Shown one piece after another: positions 36,472-46,132 of a stretch of 64,000 nt of DNA; positions within the stretch are counted from its first letter, which is position 1, and each line of letters begins with the position of its first letter. Source of the DNA: Rhodobacterales bacterium (lineage in GTDB: Bacteria > Pseudomonadota > Alphaproteobacteria > Rhizobiales > Stappiaceae); contig VIRH01000137.1 in the NCBI GenBank assembly GCA_008107755.1, positions 186,001-250,000 of the forward strand, given 5' to 3'. The notes under the pieces are model-generated. The model did not search any database, was not told the DNA's origin, and was given only the letters and a program-made list of their open reading frames with translations. The position numbers were made by a program, and so were the translations under genes.

Positions 36472-37803
36472 TCAATTCTTGACAGCGGCGCTGTCGGATA
36501 CCGGCGGGAAGGCACTGTCGACCTGTTTGCCGCGCAGAAGGTCCAGAGCCAGCTTCAGCTGGGTATCTTCGTCCGGATCAGCCGGAACATAGGCCTGGCT
36601 GCCGGATTCTTCCTCGCCGTCACCTTCCAGGTGACCGCGCAGACCCGCTTCACCCTTGGTGTCGACGCGGCCGACCAGATCGTCCGGCAGGTCCTGCAGG
36701 GCCTCGATGTCGGGAACGATACCCTTGGCCTGAATGGAGGTACCGGACGGCGTGTAGTAGCGCGCCGTGGTCAGGCGAATGGCACCGTTGGCGCCAAGCG
36801 GGATGATCGTCTGGACCGAGCCCTTGCCGAAGGACCGGGTGCCGAGAATGGTCGCACGGCGGTGATCCTGAAGCGCCCCGGCAACGATTTCCGACGCGGA
36901 GGCAGAACCACCGTTGACGAGCACGATGACCGGCTTGCCGTTGGTCAGATCGCCGGCACGGGCGTTGTAGCGCTGGGTTTCCTCGGCTTCGCGGCCACGG
37001 GTCGAAACGATCTCGCCACGGTCCAGGAATGCGTCGGACACGGCGATCGCCTGATCGAGGAGACCTCCCGGGTTGTTGCGAAGGTCTACGATGTAGCCCT
37101 TGAGCTTATCTTCGCCGATATCTTCCGTGATTTCGTCGATCGCCTGTTTCAGGCCGTCGAAGGTCTGCTCGTTGAACTGGGTCAGACGGATGTAGCCGAC
37201 ATCCTCGCCCTCTTCACGCCAGCGGGCGGAGCGGATACGGATGACATCGCGCGTGATCGTGACGTCGAACGGATCGGCACGGCCTTCGCGGCGAAGGGTG
37301 ACGACGATATCCGTGTTGACCGGACCACGCATCTTTTCGACCGCTTCATTCAGCGTCAGGCCCTGGACTTGCTCGCCGTCGATGCCGACGATGAGGTCAC
37401 CAGCCAGAACGCCAGCCTTGGCGGCAGGCGTGTCATCGATCGGCGAGACGACCTTCACGAGCCCGTCTTCCATGGTCACCTCGATGCCGAGGCCGCCGAA
37501 CTCGCCGCGGGTCTGCACCTGCATGTCGCGGAAGCTCTTGGGCGACATATAGCTGGAATGGGGATCCAGCGAGGTGAGCATGCCGTTGATGGCGTTTTCG
37601 ATGAGCTGGGCATCGTCCGGTACTTCCACATAGTCGGACCGAACCCGTTCAAACACGTCGCCGAACAGATTCAGCTGACGGTAGGTGTCCGTTGCCGCCG
37701 CATTGGCGGCCACCGACATGTTTATCGGTACCTGCGACAGTGTGGTAACCGCTGCGGCTCCCATGAGAGCACCCACAAGCAGCAAGGAAGCTTTCCGTAT
37801 CAT
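36472..37803 (-). CDS. ctpA: Carboxy-terminal processing peptidase (S41A family)
   Basis: Periplasmic serine protease, 443 aa, cutting C-termini of envelope proteins, often peptidoglycan hydrolases. Start at 37803 (MIRKASLLLVGALMG) gives a signal peptide or anchor. The PDZ domain (about 85-170) includes GGLGIEVTMEDG and AGDLIVGIDGEQVQG. The Ser-Lys dyad is in NGGSASASEI and RSFGKGSVQ. The start overlaps the envC stop by 4 bp, so the two are translationally coupled, the standard arrangement in this order. Confidence 0.94.
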   Translation of the reverse strand: MIRKASLLLVGALMGAAAVTTLSQVPINMSVAANAAATDTYRQLNLFGDVFERVRSDYVEVPDDAQLIENAINGMLTSLDPHSSYMSPKSFRDMQVQTRGEFGGLGIEVTMEDGLVKVVSPIDDTPAAKAGVLAGDLIVGIDGEQVQGLTLNEAVEKMRGPVNTDIVVTLRREGRADPFDVTITRDVIRIRSARWREEGEDVGYIRLTQFNEQTFDGLKQAIDEITEDIGEDKLKGYIVDLRNNPGGLLDQAIAVSDAFLDRGEIVSTRGREAEETQRYNARAGDLTNGKPVIVLVNGGSASASEIVAGALQDHRRATILGTRSFGKGSVQTIIPLGANGAIRLTTARYYTPSGTSIQAKGIVPDIEALQDLPDDLVGRVDTKGEAGLRGHLEGDGEEESGSQAYVPADPDEDTQLKLALDLLRGKQVDSAFPPVSDSAAVKN

Positions 37804-39188
37804 CCGCGAGCCTTTTCTTCTTCTGCGCGCGCCCACCAGGGGGTGGGATCGATCGCGCGGCCGTCCTTCCGAAATTCTACATATAGTATTGGCTGGGTTG
37901 ACCCCAAGCCAAAGGTCGATGCGCTCGCCCACTGGGTTGCGCCCATAACGCCAACCGGTTCCCCGGCCAGTACAAACTGCCCCAGTTCAGCATCGATCCG
38001 GTCCATGCCGGCCAGGAGCACATGGTAGCCGTCGCCGGTGTTCAGGATCAAGAGTTGACCGTACGAACGGAAAGGCCCCGAGTAGACCACCCAGCCATCC
38101 GCCGGCGAAGTTACATTAGACCCCGGCCTTGTGGCGATAGATTGTCCTTCCGTGCGTCCACCGAATTCATCCTCCTGGCCGTAATCCTTCAGCATCGTCC
38201 CGACAACGGGCTGTGGAAGCTGGCCGGTGGCATCCTCAAAGGCGATGGCCGGAGCCAGTCTGCCTGGATCAGAGAACGGATCAAACTTGCGCGAGGCATT
38301 TCGCTTCGCTTCCGCGGCAGCGCGCCGGGACTTTTCCGCAGCTTCGCGCGCGCTCTCGATCTCCTGCTCCAGGCTGGCGATGAGTTCCTGCAAAGAGCCG
38401 GCCTGATCCGCCAGTTCAGCCGACCGCTGTTTTTCCTCTTCGAGAATCCGTACCGACTTGGAATGTTCCTGCCTTTTGGCGCTCAACAGAAGCTCAAGTC
38501 GCGACTTTTCCTCAGCCAATCGCATCGCATCGCCCCGAAGGCGCTTCTTTTCGTCAGCAATCACCGACTTGAGCCGATGCAGTTCCTCAAGATCCGCCGC
38601 AAGAGCTTCAGTTTCCACCTTCAACTCCGGCATCACCGCGTTCAGAAGAATCGCGCTGCGGACCGCGGCAAGGGCATCGCTCGGCCTCACGGCCAGGGCC
38701 GGCGGCGGGCGCTTGCCGATGCGCTGAAGTGCCGCGAGCACCTCTGACAGGACGTCCCGGCGCGAGATGAGAGACAGACGCACCGCATCCTCGTTCTCGC
38801 CCAGACTTCCGAGCCGGCGCTCGGTCGCAGTCAATTCCGTTTCCAGCCCCTTGATCGTGTCGGAGGTGCTGATGATCTTCGAATTCAGAGTGTCCCGATC
38901 CCGGTCAAGCGCCCTGATTTCGCGGGCAAGCTCAGCCTGACGGTCCGTAGACACCTCGATGTCGCGCGAAAGGGCTGCGAGCTCCTGTTCACGCTGCTTC
39001 TTGCGTTCCAGGACCGCGGTCGTTTGCGGCGACGGCTGGGTCTTCTGCTGGGCGACATCCTCGACCGTTTCGGTCGCGTCTCCGGGCAGCGGCAAGATCG
39101 CCAGGCCAAACAGAACACTGCTCAGGAGACGTGCCGTCAGCCGCCTCCCAAGTCGTCTGCGCATAGCCTTGATGCGAAACGATTCCAA
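37800..39188 (-). CDS. envC: Murein hydrolase activator EnvC-like protein
   Basis: A 462-aa exported protein. After a signal sequence (about 15-38) comes a long coiled coil rich in Glu, Lys and Arg (about 55-300), then a C-terminal LytM/M23 domain (about 335-450; GWVVYSGPFRSYGQLLILN and YVEFRKDGRAIDP). The zinc ligands of active M23 peptidases are not evident (the loop reads YHVLLAGMDRID), as in EnvC, which activates amidases rather than cutting murein itself. The start is a TTG at 39188 with AAGGGAG upstream; an ATG at 39164 is possible. It overlaps ctpA by 4 bp. Confidence 0.88.
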   Translation of the reverse strand: MESFRIKAMRRRLGRRLTARLLSSVLFGLAILPLPGDATETVEDVAQQKTQPSPQTTAVLERKKQREQELAALSRDIEVSTDRQAELAREIRALDRDRDTLNSKIISTSDTIKGLETELTATERRLGSLGENEDAVRLSLISRRDVLSEVLAALQRIGKRPPPALAVRPSDALAAVRSAILLNAVMPELKVETEALAADLEELHRLKSVIADEKKRLRGDAMRLAEEKSRLELLLSAKRQEHSKSVRILEEEKQRSAELADQAGSLQELIASLEQEIESAREAAEKSRRAAAEAKRNASRKFDPFSDPGRLAPAIAFEDATGQLPQPVVGTMLKDYGQEDEFGGRTEGQSIATRPGSNVTSPADGWVVYSGPFRSYGQLLILNTGDGYHVLLAGMDRIDAELGQFVLAGEPVGVMGATQWASASTFGLGSTQPILYVEFRKDGRAIDPTPWWARAEEEKARG

Positions 39189-39634
39189 CCCGCCCTAGCT
39201 CCCTTAGGTTACTTTGTTCCAGCGTTGCATAGACAGCGTTAACGATCCGTTTACCCTGATGACCGAACGCTTAATATGTCTTCCGCTTGTGCCGCGTAAC
39301 CCCGGGCAGCGAACTCTCGAGCGTCCAGCGACGCCGATCAGTCCAGGGACAATCCCCTCCACCGGATCGCGTCAGGCTGAGACGCAAACAGTCCACACCC
39401 TGAGGTTTCAATTACTTGCCGAATGCGGCGAGATACGGGCAGGACACTTGAATCGCCACATTTTCAGGAGCGATTCCACATTCTGGAATGATAATTTCAA
39501 ACTTGTGTTGCGCGCATGCCGCGACTTTTACTCAACATGACATCTTTTGCGGGAAATGATCCCCCTTCTCCACTTGTGCAGACGACGCGAACCCCAGCCT
39601 CTGCGCTGCGAAAACGGCGGGGCTCGCAACGATC
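39189..39634. other. Non-coding interval between rlmH and envC
   Basis: These 446 bp hold no credible gene. Near 39452-39485 there are small inverted repeats (GAATCGC / GCGATTC and ATTCCA / TGGAAT). The part just upstream of envC is likely to hold the promoter of the envC-ctpA unit; I could not define it. Confidence 0.5.
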
Positions 39635-40117
39635 TCAGACCCGATGATAGGGGTGCCCGGACTGGATCGTCATGGCGCGGTAGATCTGTTCAGCCAGGAG
39701 GATGCGGGCAATCTGGTGCGGCCATGTCATTGCGCCGAGCGCGAGCTTCAGATCGGCCCTGTCCAGAAGGCTGCGGCCGTGGCCGTCGGCGCCGCCGATG
39801 GCGAAGACGACGTCCGGCACGCCCTCGTCCTTCCAGTCTTCCAGTTTTCGGCTGAAATCGGGGCTGGTCATGTTGCGGCCGTTCTCGTCCAGAACGATCA
39901 GCCGCGTACCGGGTGCGAGGCCCTGCAAGAGATTGCCGGCCTCCTCCGTTTTTCGATCGTCGGGCCGCTGCGCGCGGCTTTCCGGCAATTCATGAAGAGA
40001 GACGTCGGTGATGCCGAGACCGCGACCCGTCTTGCGGGCGCGGTCCATGTAGCGGTCGAAGAGGTCTTTGTCCGCACCGGCCTTCATCCGGCCAATGCAG
40101 GAAATCGTGAAACGCAT
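39635..40117 (-). CDS. rlmH: 23S rRNA (pseudouridine1915-N3)-methyltransferase
   Basis: SPOUT-class methyltransferase of 160 aa that modifies pseudouridine 1915 in helix 69 of 23S rRNA in assembled ribosomes. The knot motif with the SAM site is VVFAIGGADGHG, and the C-terminus has the family ending IYRAMTIQSGHPYHR. Length is normal. It follows rsfS by 85 bp, the conserved partner arrangement. Confidence 0.95.
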   Translation of the reverse strand: MRFTISCIGRMKAGADKDLFDRYMDRARKTGRGLGITDVSLHELPESRAQRPDDRKTEEAGNLLQGLAPGTRLIVLDENGRNMTSPDFSRKLEDWKDEGVPDVVFAIGGADGHGRSLLDRADLKLALGAMTWPHQIARILLAEQIYRAMTIQSGHPYHRV

Positions 40118-40202
40118 GAGGTCCCCGCCGGACGTCTTGTCCGGTGCGCTACTTTGGTTTCGGCGGCTAAAGAGGCCCTGTCATCAGGACCCCTGACGCT
40201 GT

Positions 40203-40586
40203 TCAGCCGATATATTGCGGTGCGTCGTCCGTCTCCGGAGCCCACATCTTCTCGAGATTGTAGAAGCCGCGCACTTCCGGACGGAAGATATGAATGATCA
40301 CGTCGCCCGCATCGATGAGGACCCAATCGCAGGTCGTCTGACCTTCCACCGTCGCGGAGACACCTCCGGAGGCTTTCAGGTCGCGCAGCAAATTGTCCGC
40401 CATCGCGCCCACATGACGATGGGAGCGGCCGGACACGATCACCATGTGATCGGCCAGAGAGCTTTTGGCTGCGATATCAAGAGTAACAACGTCCTCGGCT
40501 TTGGAATCATCCAGGCTCGCGAGAACCGTATCGAGGAGGTCCGCCGCGAGATCTGCGCTCACGGAGGGCTTCATGGGAGAGGACAT
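40203..40586 (-). CDS. rsfS: Ribosomal silencing factor RsfS
   Basis: Binds L14 and blocks subunit joining in slow growth. The core domain (about 20-120) has DDSKAEDVVTLDIAAKSSLADHMVIVSG-type features: the Asp-rich strand, MVIVSGRSHRHV and DWVLIDAGDVIIHIF. Start taken at 40586 (MSSPMKPSVSADLA, 127 aa) after GCGGGCGGAC; 40613 is an alternative. It precedes rlmH and follows nadD by 232 bp, a common order. Confidence 0.92.
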   Translation of the reverse strand: MSSPMKPSVSADLAADLLDTVLASLDDSKAEDVVTLDIAAKSSLADHMVIVSGRSHRHVGAMADNLLRDLKASGGVSATVEGQTTCDWVLIDAGDVIIHIFRPEVRGFYNLEKMWAPETDDAPQYIG

Positions 40587-40818
40587 GTCTGTCCGCCCGC
40601 TTTCAAAGGTCATGGTCAGGTGTAGTGCCTTTCGCCGTTTATGCCGCCCTGCCTCCAACGTTGTCACGAACCGAACGTTCGACCATTTACGTCACCCGTT
40701 TTGGGTGCAGGACCGGTTGACCGTACCTCGGCCGCGCTCGTCGCGACCGCCTTCATAATACCGCTTACCCCTTGGCATTTTCAAGACAAGGGTGTGTTCC
40801 TAGGCAGTTTCGACAATG

Positions 40819-41457
40819 TCAGGGCCGTGGCTTGCGCCGCAGGTCCGTTGACGTTGTCGCGTCCAGAGCCGTGTGAAGAAACGTCCAGACGGGAGCTGCC
40901 ATCTCCGGCAGAAGCGCTGCGTCTTCTTCCGGAAGCCTATATTTTTCAAATGCTTTCGCCATGGGCGACGACAGGACCGAGAGGGACGCTCCCGGCCGGT
41001 CAACGATCGCCACCGGCACGGTGCCGACGATCGAGCGCCAGTCCTGCCAGCGGTGGAAACCGGCAAGATTGTCGGCTCCCATCACCCAAACGAATCGCAG
41101 GGCCGGGCGAAGCTCTTTCAGCGCCGCGACGGTCCTGGCCGTATATGGGGAGCCCAGAGCACTTTCGAAAGCGGTAATCTTCATGCGCGGATGATCGGCG
41201 AGCGCACGCGCCGTGCGCAGCCGCGTTTCAAGCGGCGCAAGATCGGAATGGCTCTTGAGCGGGTTGCCCGGAGACACCAGCCACCACACCTGGTCGAGAC
41301 CGATCCGCTTGAGCACCGTCGAGGCAACCAGGCGGTGACCCGAATGCGGCGGGTTGAACGAACCGCCGAAGATGCCGATCCGGTTGCCTGCCTCCGCATG
41401 GGGAAGCTTCAGCCAGTCGCCGCCGAGCCCGCCTTCCGGGCGCCCCGCCCCTGTCAT
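40819..41457 (-). CDS. nadD: Nicotinate-nucleotide adenylyltransferase
   Basis: Adenylates nicotinate mononucleotide in NAD synthesis. 212 aa. Start at 41457 (MTGAGRPEGGLGGDW) after TGAGG, 10 bp past the proA stop; the ATP-binding motif GIFGGSFNPPHSGH follows at about residue 24. WWLVSPGNPLK and the C-terminal ISSTDLR-type motif, here TTSTDLRRK, complete the family pattern. Confidence 0.93.
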   Translation of the reverse strand: MTGAGRPEGGLGGDWLKLPHAEAGNRIGIFGGSFNPPHSGHRLVASTVLKRIGLDQVWWLVSPGNPLKSHSDLAPLETRLRTARALADHPRMKITAFESALGSPYTARTVAALKELRPALRFVWVMGADNLAGFHRWQDWRSIVGTVPVAIVDRPGASLSVLSSPMAKAFEKYRLPEEDAALLPEMAAPVWTFLHTALDATTSTDLRRKPRP

Positions 41458-41467
41458 CGAAACGGCC

Positions 41468-42748
41468 TCACGAACGCGTCTGGCCCGTGCCGCGCACCTT
41501 GTACTTGAAGCTGGTGAGCTGCTCGACGCCAACCGGACCGCGCGCATGCATGCGCCCGGTGGCGATGCCGATCTCCGCGCCCATGCCGAACTCACCGCCG
41601 TCGGCAAACTGCGTGGAGGCATTGTGCAGGACGATGGCGCTGTCCACTTCCGCCTGGAACCTGTCTGCCGCCGCCTGATCACCGGTCACGATGCAGTCGG
41701 TGTGGCTGGAGCCGAAGGCGGCGATATGATCCATCGCGTCATCGAGATCCCTGACCACCTTCACCGCAAGGATCCTGTCGAGATATTCCGTCGACCAGTC
41801 GTCCTCGCTTGCCGGCACGATGTTCTCGCAAAGCTCGCGAGTGCGCGAGTCGCCCCGGATCTCGCATCCCTTCGCCTGCAAGGCCTTCACGATGACCGGC
41901 AGGTGGCTTTCCGCCACATCCTTGTGAACGAGAAGGGTTTCCAGCGCACCGCAGATGCCCGTGCGCCGCAGCTTGGAATTCACCACCACCTCGACCGCCA
42001 TATCGAGATCGGCCGCCTTGTCGATGAAGATATGGACCAGGCCCTCCAGATGCGCGAAGACCGGCACGCGGGCTTCGCTCTGGACACGTTCGACCAGACT
42101 GCGCCCGCCGCGCGGCACGATCACGTCAACATTACCGCCAAGGCCGCGCAGCATCTCGCCGACTGCGGCCCGGTCCGTCACCGGCACGATCTGGATCGCG
42201 TCCTCGGGAAGGCCGGCTTGCGCAAGACCGGACCTCAAGGCCGCGTGAATTGCCCTGTTGGAATGGATGGTATCGGAGCCGCCGCGCAGGATGACCGCAT
42301 TACCCGCCTTGAGGCACAGGGCGCCGGCGTCCGCCGTCACATTCGGCCGGCTTTCATAGATCACGCCGATCACGCCGAGGGGTGTTCGGACCCGCTCGAT
42401 CTTCAGCCCGTTGGGCCGCTCCCAGGAGGTCATGACGCTGCCGACCGGATCGTCTAGGGCGACGATGTCTTCCAGCGCCTTCGCGATTGCCTCGATCCGC
42501 TCCGCATCCAGTGTGCCGCGGTCGAGAAAGGAAGCCGCCTGACCGTTGGCCTTCATCGCCTCGATGTCGATCCTGTTGCCCGCCAGTATGTCCGGCGTCG
42601 CGGCCCGAACGGCCGCCGCCATGGCGGCAAGCGCCTCGTTTTTCCTGCTCGTTGGTGCCGTGGCAAGAACCCGCGCTGCGGCACGGGCGCGCTGCCCGAT
42701 CTCCGCCATCAGGTCTTCAGTCGTCATCGCATCGACCGTGTCCAGCAT
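41468..42748 (-). CDS. proA: Gamma-glutamyl phosphate reductase
   Basis: Second step of proline synthesis: NADPH-dependent reduction of glutamyl phosphate to glutamate semialdehyde. 426 aa. Start at 42748 (MLDTVDAMTTEDLMA) after AAGGGAG. Aldehyde-dehydrogenase fold with PLGVIGVIYESRPNVTADA, the NAD-binding VIVPRGGRSLVERV and the catalytic Cys in RRTGICGALETLL. It lies 51 bp after proB. Confidence 0.95.
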   Translation of the reverse strand: MLDTVDAMTTEDLMAEIGQRARAAARVLATAPTSRKNEALAAMAAAVRAATPDILAGNRIDIEAMKANGQAASFLDRGTLDAERIEAIAKALEDIVALDDPVGSVMTSWERPNGLKIERVRTPLGVIGVIYESRPNVTADAGALCLKAGNAVILRGGSDTIHSNRAIHAALRSGLAQAGLPEDAIQIVPVTDRAAVGEMLRGLGGNVDVIVPRGGRSLVERVQSEARVPVFAHLEGLVHIFIDKAADLDMAVEVVVNSKLRRTGICGALETLLVHKDVAESHLPVIVKALQAKGCEIRGDSRTRELCENIVPASEDDWSTEYLDRILAVKVVRDLDDAMDHIAAFGSSHTDCIVTGDQAAADRFQAEVDSAIVLHNASTQFADGGEFGMGAEIGIATGRMHARGPVGVEQLTSFKYKVRGTGQTRS

Positions 42749-42799
42749 ACTCACCAACTCCCTTTCGTCCGGTTTCCGAGGAACCGGTTTTCAAGTCTT

Positions 42800-43945
42800 C
42801 TATCGCGTTCCGTTCAAAAAGGCATCCTCCAGAACGAGGTCGTCCCGATGGATCATCTCGGCCCGTCCCGGATACCCGACAATCGCCTCGATTTCCCGGC
42901 TGTTGCGCCCGGCGATCAGCTGTGCCTCGTCGGCGTCATAGGCAATCAGGCCGCGTCCGATGATGTGCCCCGACGGGTTCACCAGAATGACCGCGTCGCC
43001 GCGGGAGAACGTTCCCGACACCGCTGCGACGCCGGCCGGCAGCAGGCTCTTGCCCGATTTCATGGCCCTCACCGCGCCGTCGTCCAGGCGGATCTCGCCG
43101 CGCGGCTCCAGATGACCGCCGATCCATGCCTTGCGGGCGCTGGCGGGGGAGCCAAGCGCGGGAAACCAGGTTCCGCGGGCGCCTTCATCGAGCCGGGTCA
43201 GCGGATGCAGGGTCTTGCCCGACGTGATGACCATGGTGGTGCCGGCCGCTGTCGCGATCTTGCCCGCATCGATCTTGGTCTTCATGCCGCCGCGAGAAAG
43301 CTCCGATCCGGCACTGCCGGCCATTGCCTCGATTTCCGGCGTGATGCGCGGAACTTCCGGCAGGAAGACCGCATCCGGGTTCTGGGCCGGCGGGGCGGTG
43401 TAGAGGCCGTCGATGTCGGACAGAAGCACCAGGCAATCGGCGCTTGCCATGGTTGCGACGCGCGCGGCAAGCCGGTCGTTGTCGCCATAGCGGATCTCGG
43501 AGGTCGCGACGGAATCGTTTTCATTGATGATGGGCACGGCGCCCATCTTCAACAGCGTGCCGATGGTCGCGCGTGCATTCAGATAGCGCCGGCGCTCTTC
43601 GGTATCCCCGAGGGTCAGCAGGATCTGCCCCGCCTTGCGCCCGAGCGCCCCGAGGGCACCGGCATAGGCCTGGGCGAGCGCAATCTGGCCGGCGGCGGCC
43701 GCCGCCTGGCTTTCCTCCAGCTTCAAGGGTCCGGCCGGCAGTCCGAGGATGCCCCGGCCAAGGGCGATCGAGCCGGAGGAAACGAGTATCACGTCCGCGC
43801 CGCCATTTGCGAGACTGACGACATCCGAGATCAGGGCGTCCAGCCAGTCGCGTCTCAGCTCTCCGTTCTCGACCAGAAGAGCGGAGCCGATCTTGACGAC
43901 AATACGGCTATGGCCCCGCAGAGACCGGGCCGAGGGCGACGACAT
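42800..43945 (-). CDS. proB: Glutamate 5-kinase
   Basis: First and feedback-regulated step of proline synthesis, 381 aa. Amino-acid kinase domain with RIVVKIGSALLVENG, DVILVSSGSIALG, INENDSVATSEIRYGDND and GGMKTKIDAGKIA, followed by a C-terminal PUA domain (about 285-375). Start at 43945 overlaps the obgE stop by one base (TGATG); an ATG 12 bp upstream sits directly against the AGGAGG and is less likely. Proline synthesis genes next to obgE are the usual Rhizobiales order. Confidence 0.94.
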   Translation of the reverse strand: MSSPSARSLRGHSRIVVKIGSALLVENGELRRDWLDALISDVVSLANGGADVILVSSGSIALGRGILGLPAGPLKLEESQAAAAAGQIALAQAYAGALGALGRKAGQILLTLGDTEERRRYLNARATIGTLLKMGAVPIINENDSVATSEIRYGDNDRLAARVATMASADCLVLLSDIDGLYTAPPAQNPDAVFLPEVPRITPEIEAMAGSAGSELSRGGMKTKIDAGKIATAAGTTMVITSGKTLHPLTRLDEGARGTWFPALGSPASARKAWIGGHLEPRGEIRLDDGAVRAMKSGKSLLPAGVAAVSGTFSRGDAVILVNPSGHIIGRGLIAYDADEAQLIAGRNSREIEAIVGYPGRAEMIHRDDLVLEDAFLNGTR

Positions 43946-44991
43946 CACGGATGCCATCCCTCCTGCTCGGGAGATGGTACCTGGTTCGCCGCGTCTTCCT
44001 TGTCCTTGTCGATGGCACGCATGATCATGCGCAGGGCCCGGTCGACATTGAGGCCGCTTGCGGACGACAGAATGAGCGGCTTCTGCCCGCAGGCCGCTTC
44101 AAGGCTCGCAGCTCGCTCTTCAATCAGATCCTCCGTCAGCGCATCGCATTTCGACAGTGCAACGATCTCGGGCTTTTCCGTCAGGCCTGCGCCATAGGCC
44201 TCAAGCTCCGTCCGGACCGTCTTGTAGGCGTCGCCCGGGTCTTCCTGGCCCGAGCCGTCGACGAGGTGCAGAAGCACGCGCGTGCGCTCGACATGGCCGA
44301 GGAAGCGGTCGCCGAGGCCTGTGCCTTCATGCGCGCCCTCGATCAGCCCCGGAATGTCCGCCATGGCAAAGGAATTACCGTCGATCTGTACGATGCCAAG
44401 GTTCGGGTGAATGGTGGTGAAGGGATAATCGGCGATCTTCGGCTTCGCGGCGGAGACCGTTGCCAGGAAGGTCGACTTGCCGGCATTGGGAAGCCCGACC
44501 AGGCCCGCATCGGCGATCAGTTTCAGACGCAGCCAGATCCACTTTTCCTCGCCCTCCAGACCCGGATTGGCTCGGCGGGGGGCCTGATTGACCGAGGACT
44601 TGAAATGCGCGTTGCCGAAGCCGCCGTTGCCGCCCTTCAAAAGCCGGACCTGCTGACCGATCTCGGTCAGGTCGGCAATCAGCGTCTCGTTGTCTTCCTC
44701 GAAGACCTGCGTGCCGACGGGCACCTTGAGGACCACATCCTTGCCGTGAGCGCCGGTGCGGTTCTTGCCCATGCCGTGGATGCCGGTCTCGGCCTTGAAA
44801 TGCTGCTGGTAGCGATAGTCAATCAGCGTGTTGAGGCCGTCGACACATTCGATGACGACATCACCGCCCTTGCCGCCGTCACCGCCGTCCGGTCCGCCGA
44901 ATTCGATGTATTTCTCGCGCCGGAACGAGACACTGCCCGCGCCGCCGTTGCCGGAGCGCACGTAGATCTTGGCCTGATCGAGGAATTTCAT
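43945..44991 (-). CDS. obgE: GTPase Obg/CgtA
   Basis: Essential ribosome-assembly and stress GTPase, 348 aa. The glycine-rich Obg fold occupies residues 1-158 (RSGNGGAGSVSFRREKYIE, GPDGGDGGKGGDV). The G domain has G1 GLPNAGKST, the switch region with TTIHPNLG, G3 DIPGLIEGA and G4 SKCDA. It has only a short C-terminal tail. In most bacteria obgE directly follows rplU-rpmA; here four GNAT genes intervene. Confidence 0.95.
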   Translation of the reverse strand: MKFLDQAKIYVRSGNGGAGSVSFRREKYIEFGGPDGGDGGKGGDVVIECVDGLNTLIDYRYQQHFKAETGIHGMGKNRTGAHGKDVVLKVPVGTQVFEEDNETLIADLTEIGQQVRLLKGGNGGFGNAHFKSSVNQAPRRANPGLEGEEKWIWLRLKLIADAGLVGLPNAGKSTFLATVSAAKPKIADYPFTTIHPNLGIVQIDGNSFAMADIPGLIEGAHEGTGLGDRFLGHVERTRVLLHLVDGSGQEDPGDAYKTVRTELEAYGAGLTEKPEIVALSKCDALTEDLIEERAASLEAACGQKPLILSSASGLNVDRALRMIMRAIDKDKEDAANQVPSPEQEGWHP

Positions 44992-45029
44992 TGTTCTTCT
45001 CTTGTCCTGTTGTCAGGCCACGATCCCAG

Positions 45030-45575
45030 TCAGTAGCCGTTCAGAAAATTGTCCCGGGTCACTTCCATGCGAAGAGCGGGAATGCTTGCGCCACGGGAAA
45101 GGCTTGCGCAGCTGACGTCACCAACCTCTTCGAAGCCGAGTTTCTGCGCCACCATACGCGAGCCCGGATTGTCCGTCATTGCTTCGCAGGCAACGCGCGG
45201 GTGCGCGGTGTTTTGAAACAACCAGACAAGCGCTGCACGCGCCGCTTCGCTCATGAACCCCTTGCCCCAATACGGACGCCCCAGCCAATAGCCGATCTCC
45301 GGGGTCTCCTGCAACTTCTTGAAGACAAGGGAGCCGATCATTTCACCCTGATGGTTGATCTGAAAGGTCAGGCTGTCCGCGTTTTCAGGATCGTCCCAGC
45401 CCTGCATCGCCTTCGCGAGGCTGTCTCGTCCCTGATCCCGATCATAGGGATAGGGAACACGCGAGAGCATCTTCGAGACTTCATAATCGCCCAGAAGCTC
45501 CGCACAGCGGTCGAGGTCCTCAAGACGCGGCTGTCGGAGCGTCAGTCTGTCGGTCTGGATTTCGACCCCGCTCAT
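45030..45575 (-). CDS. GNAT family N-acetyltransferase (RimJ/RimL type), paralogue 4 of 4
   Basis: A 181-aa acetyltransferase. Start at 45575 (MSGVEIQTDRLTLRQP) overlaps the preceding gene's stop by 4 bp (ATGA); the longer frame lies inside that gene. Family features: TDRLTLRQPRLEDLD, IGYWLGRPYWGKGFMSEAA for the acetyl-CoA loop and NPGSRMVAQKLGFEEVG. It is the last of four overlapping homologues and lies 38 bp before obgE. The target may be a protein N-terminus, as for RimJ/RimL, or a small amine; nothing in the sequence decides. Confidence 0.88.
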   Translation of the reverse strand: MSGVEIQTDRLTLRQPRLEDLDRCAELLGDYEVSKMLSRVPYPYDRDQGRDSLAKAMQGWDDPENADSLTFQINHQGEMIGSLVFKKLQETPEIGYWLGRPYWGKGFMSEAARAALVWLFQNTAHPRVACEAMTDNPGSRMVAQKLGFEEVGDVSCASLSRGASIPALRMEVTRDNFLNGY

Positions 45576-46132
45576 GCGACCGCCTCCCTTGCTGCCAGAT
45601 AACTTTCGCGAGACAGACTGACACGCGTTCCGGGCAACTCCTGCGCGCGCGCCCTGACCGAAATCGGACAAGGGGTTTCGTTGCCGAAACCGAGCTTGCG
45701 CAAGACGTTCAGGGACGCAGGGTTTTCCACGAGCGCGCCGCTGCTCACGCTTTCGGTCTGTGTCGATGCGAACAGCCAGTCAAGTGCGGCCCGTCCGGCC
45801 TCCGTCATGAAGCCGCGACCCCAGAACGGCCTGGCGATCCAGTACCCGAAATTGGGCGTTCCGTCAGGCCTTCCGACGGAAACGACGCCGATGGGGCCGT
45901 CGCTGCCATGCTCCTGCTCCTTCAGGAAAATAGCGAAGGCCCGCTCGCCGTCTTCCTGCACGGCAGAGGTTTGCGCAAACCAGTTCTTCGCGTCCGCCAG
46001 CACATAAGGGTGCGGAACGACGGAGAGCACCTTTGCCACCTCGAAATCGCCGACGCGATCGGCGATCAGGGCAAGGTCTTCTGCTGCGACCGGGCGAAGC
46101 ACCAGGCGCCGTGTGCGGAGTTCGGGCAGCAT
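45572..46132 (-). CDS. GNAT family N-acetyltransferase (RimJ/RimL type), paralogue 3 of 4
   Basis: A 186-aa acetyltransferase beginning MLPELRTRRLVLRPV. Its ATG overlaps the previous stop by one base (TGATG). The acetyl-CoA loop is FGYWIARPFWGRGFMTEAG, followed by NPASLNVLRKLGF. It resembles paralogue 4 closely: both have a FEVAKVLSVVPHPY / YEVSKMLSRVPYPY segment, suggesting a fairly recent duplication. Confidence 0.88.
   Translation of the reverse strand: MLPELRTRRLVLRPVAAEDLALIADRVGDFEVAKVLSVVPHPYVLADAKNWFAQTSAVQEDGERAFAIFLKEQEHGSDGPIGVVSVGRPDGTPNFGYWIARPFWGRGFMTEAGRAALDWLFASTQTESVSSGALVENPASLNVLRKLGFGNETPCPISVRARAQELPGTRVSLSRESYLAAREAVA

Noticed and set aside
39239..39253. CtrA-like site TTAA-N7-TTTA upstream of envC
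   Set aside because: The second half deviates from TTAA and short motifs like this occur by chance; kept only as a note because envC-type genes can be cell-cycle controlled.
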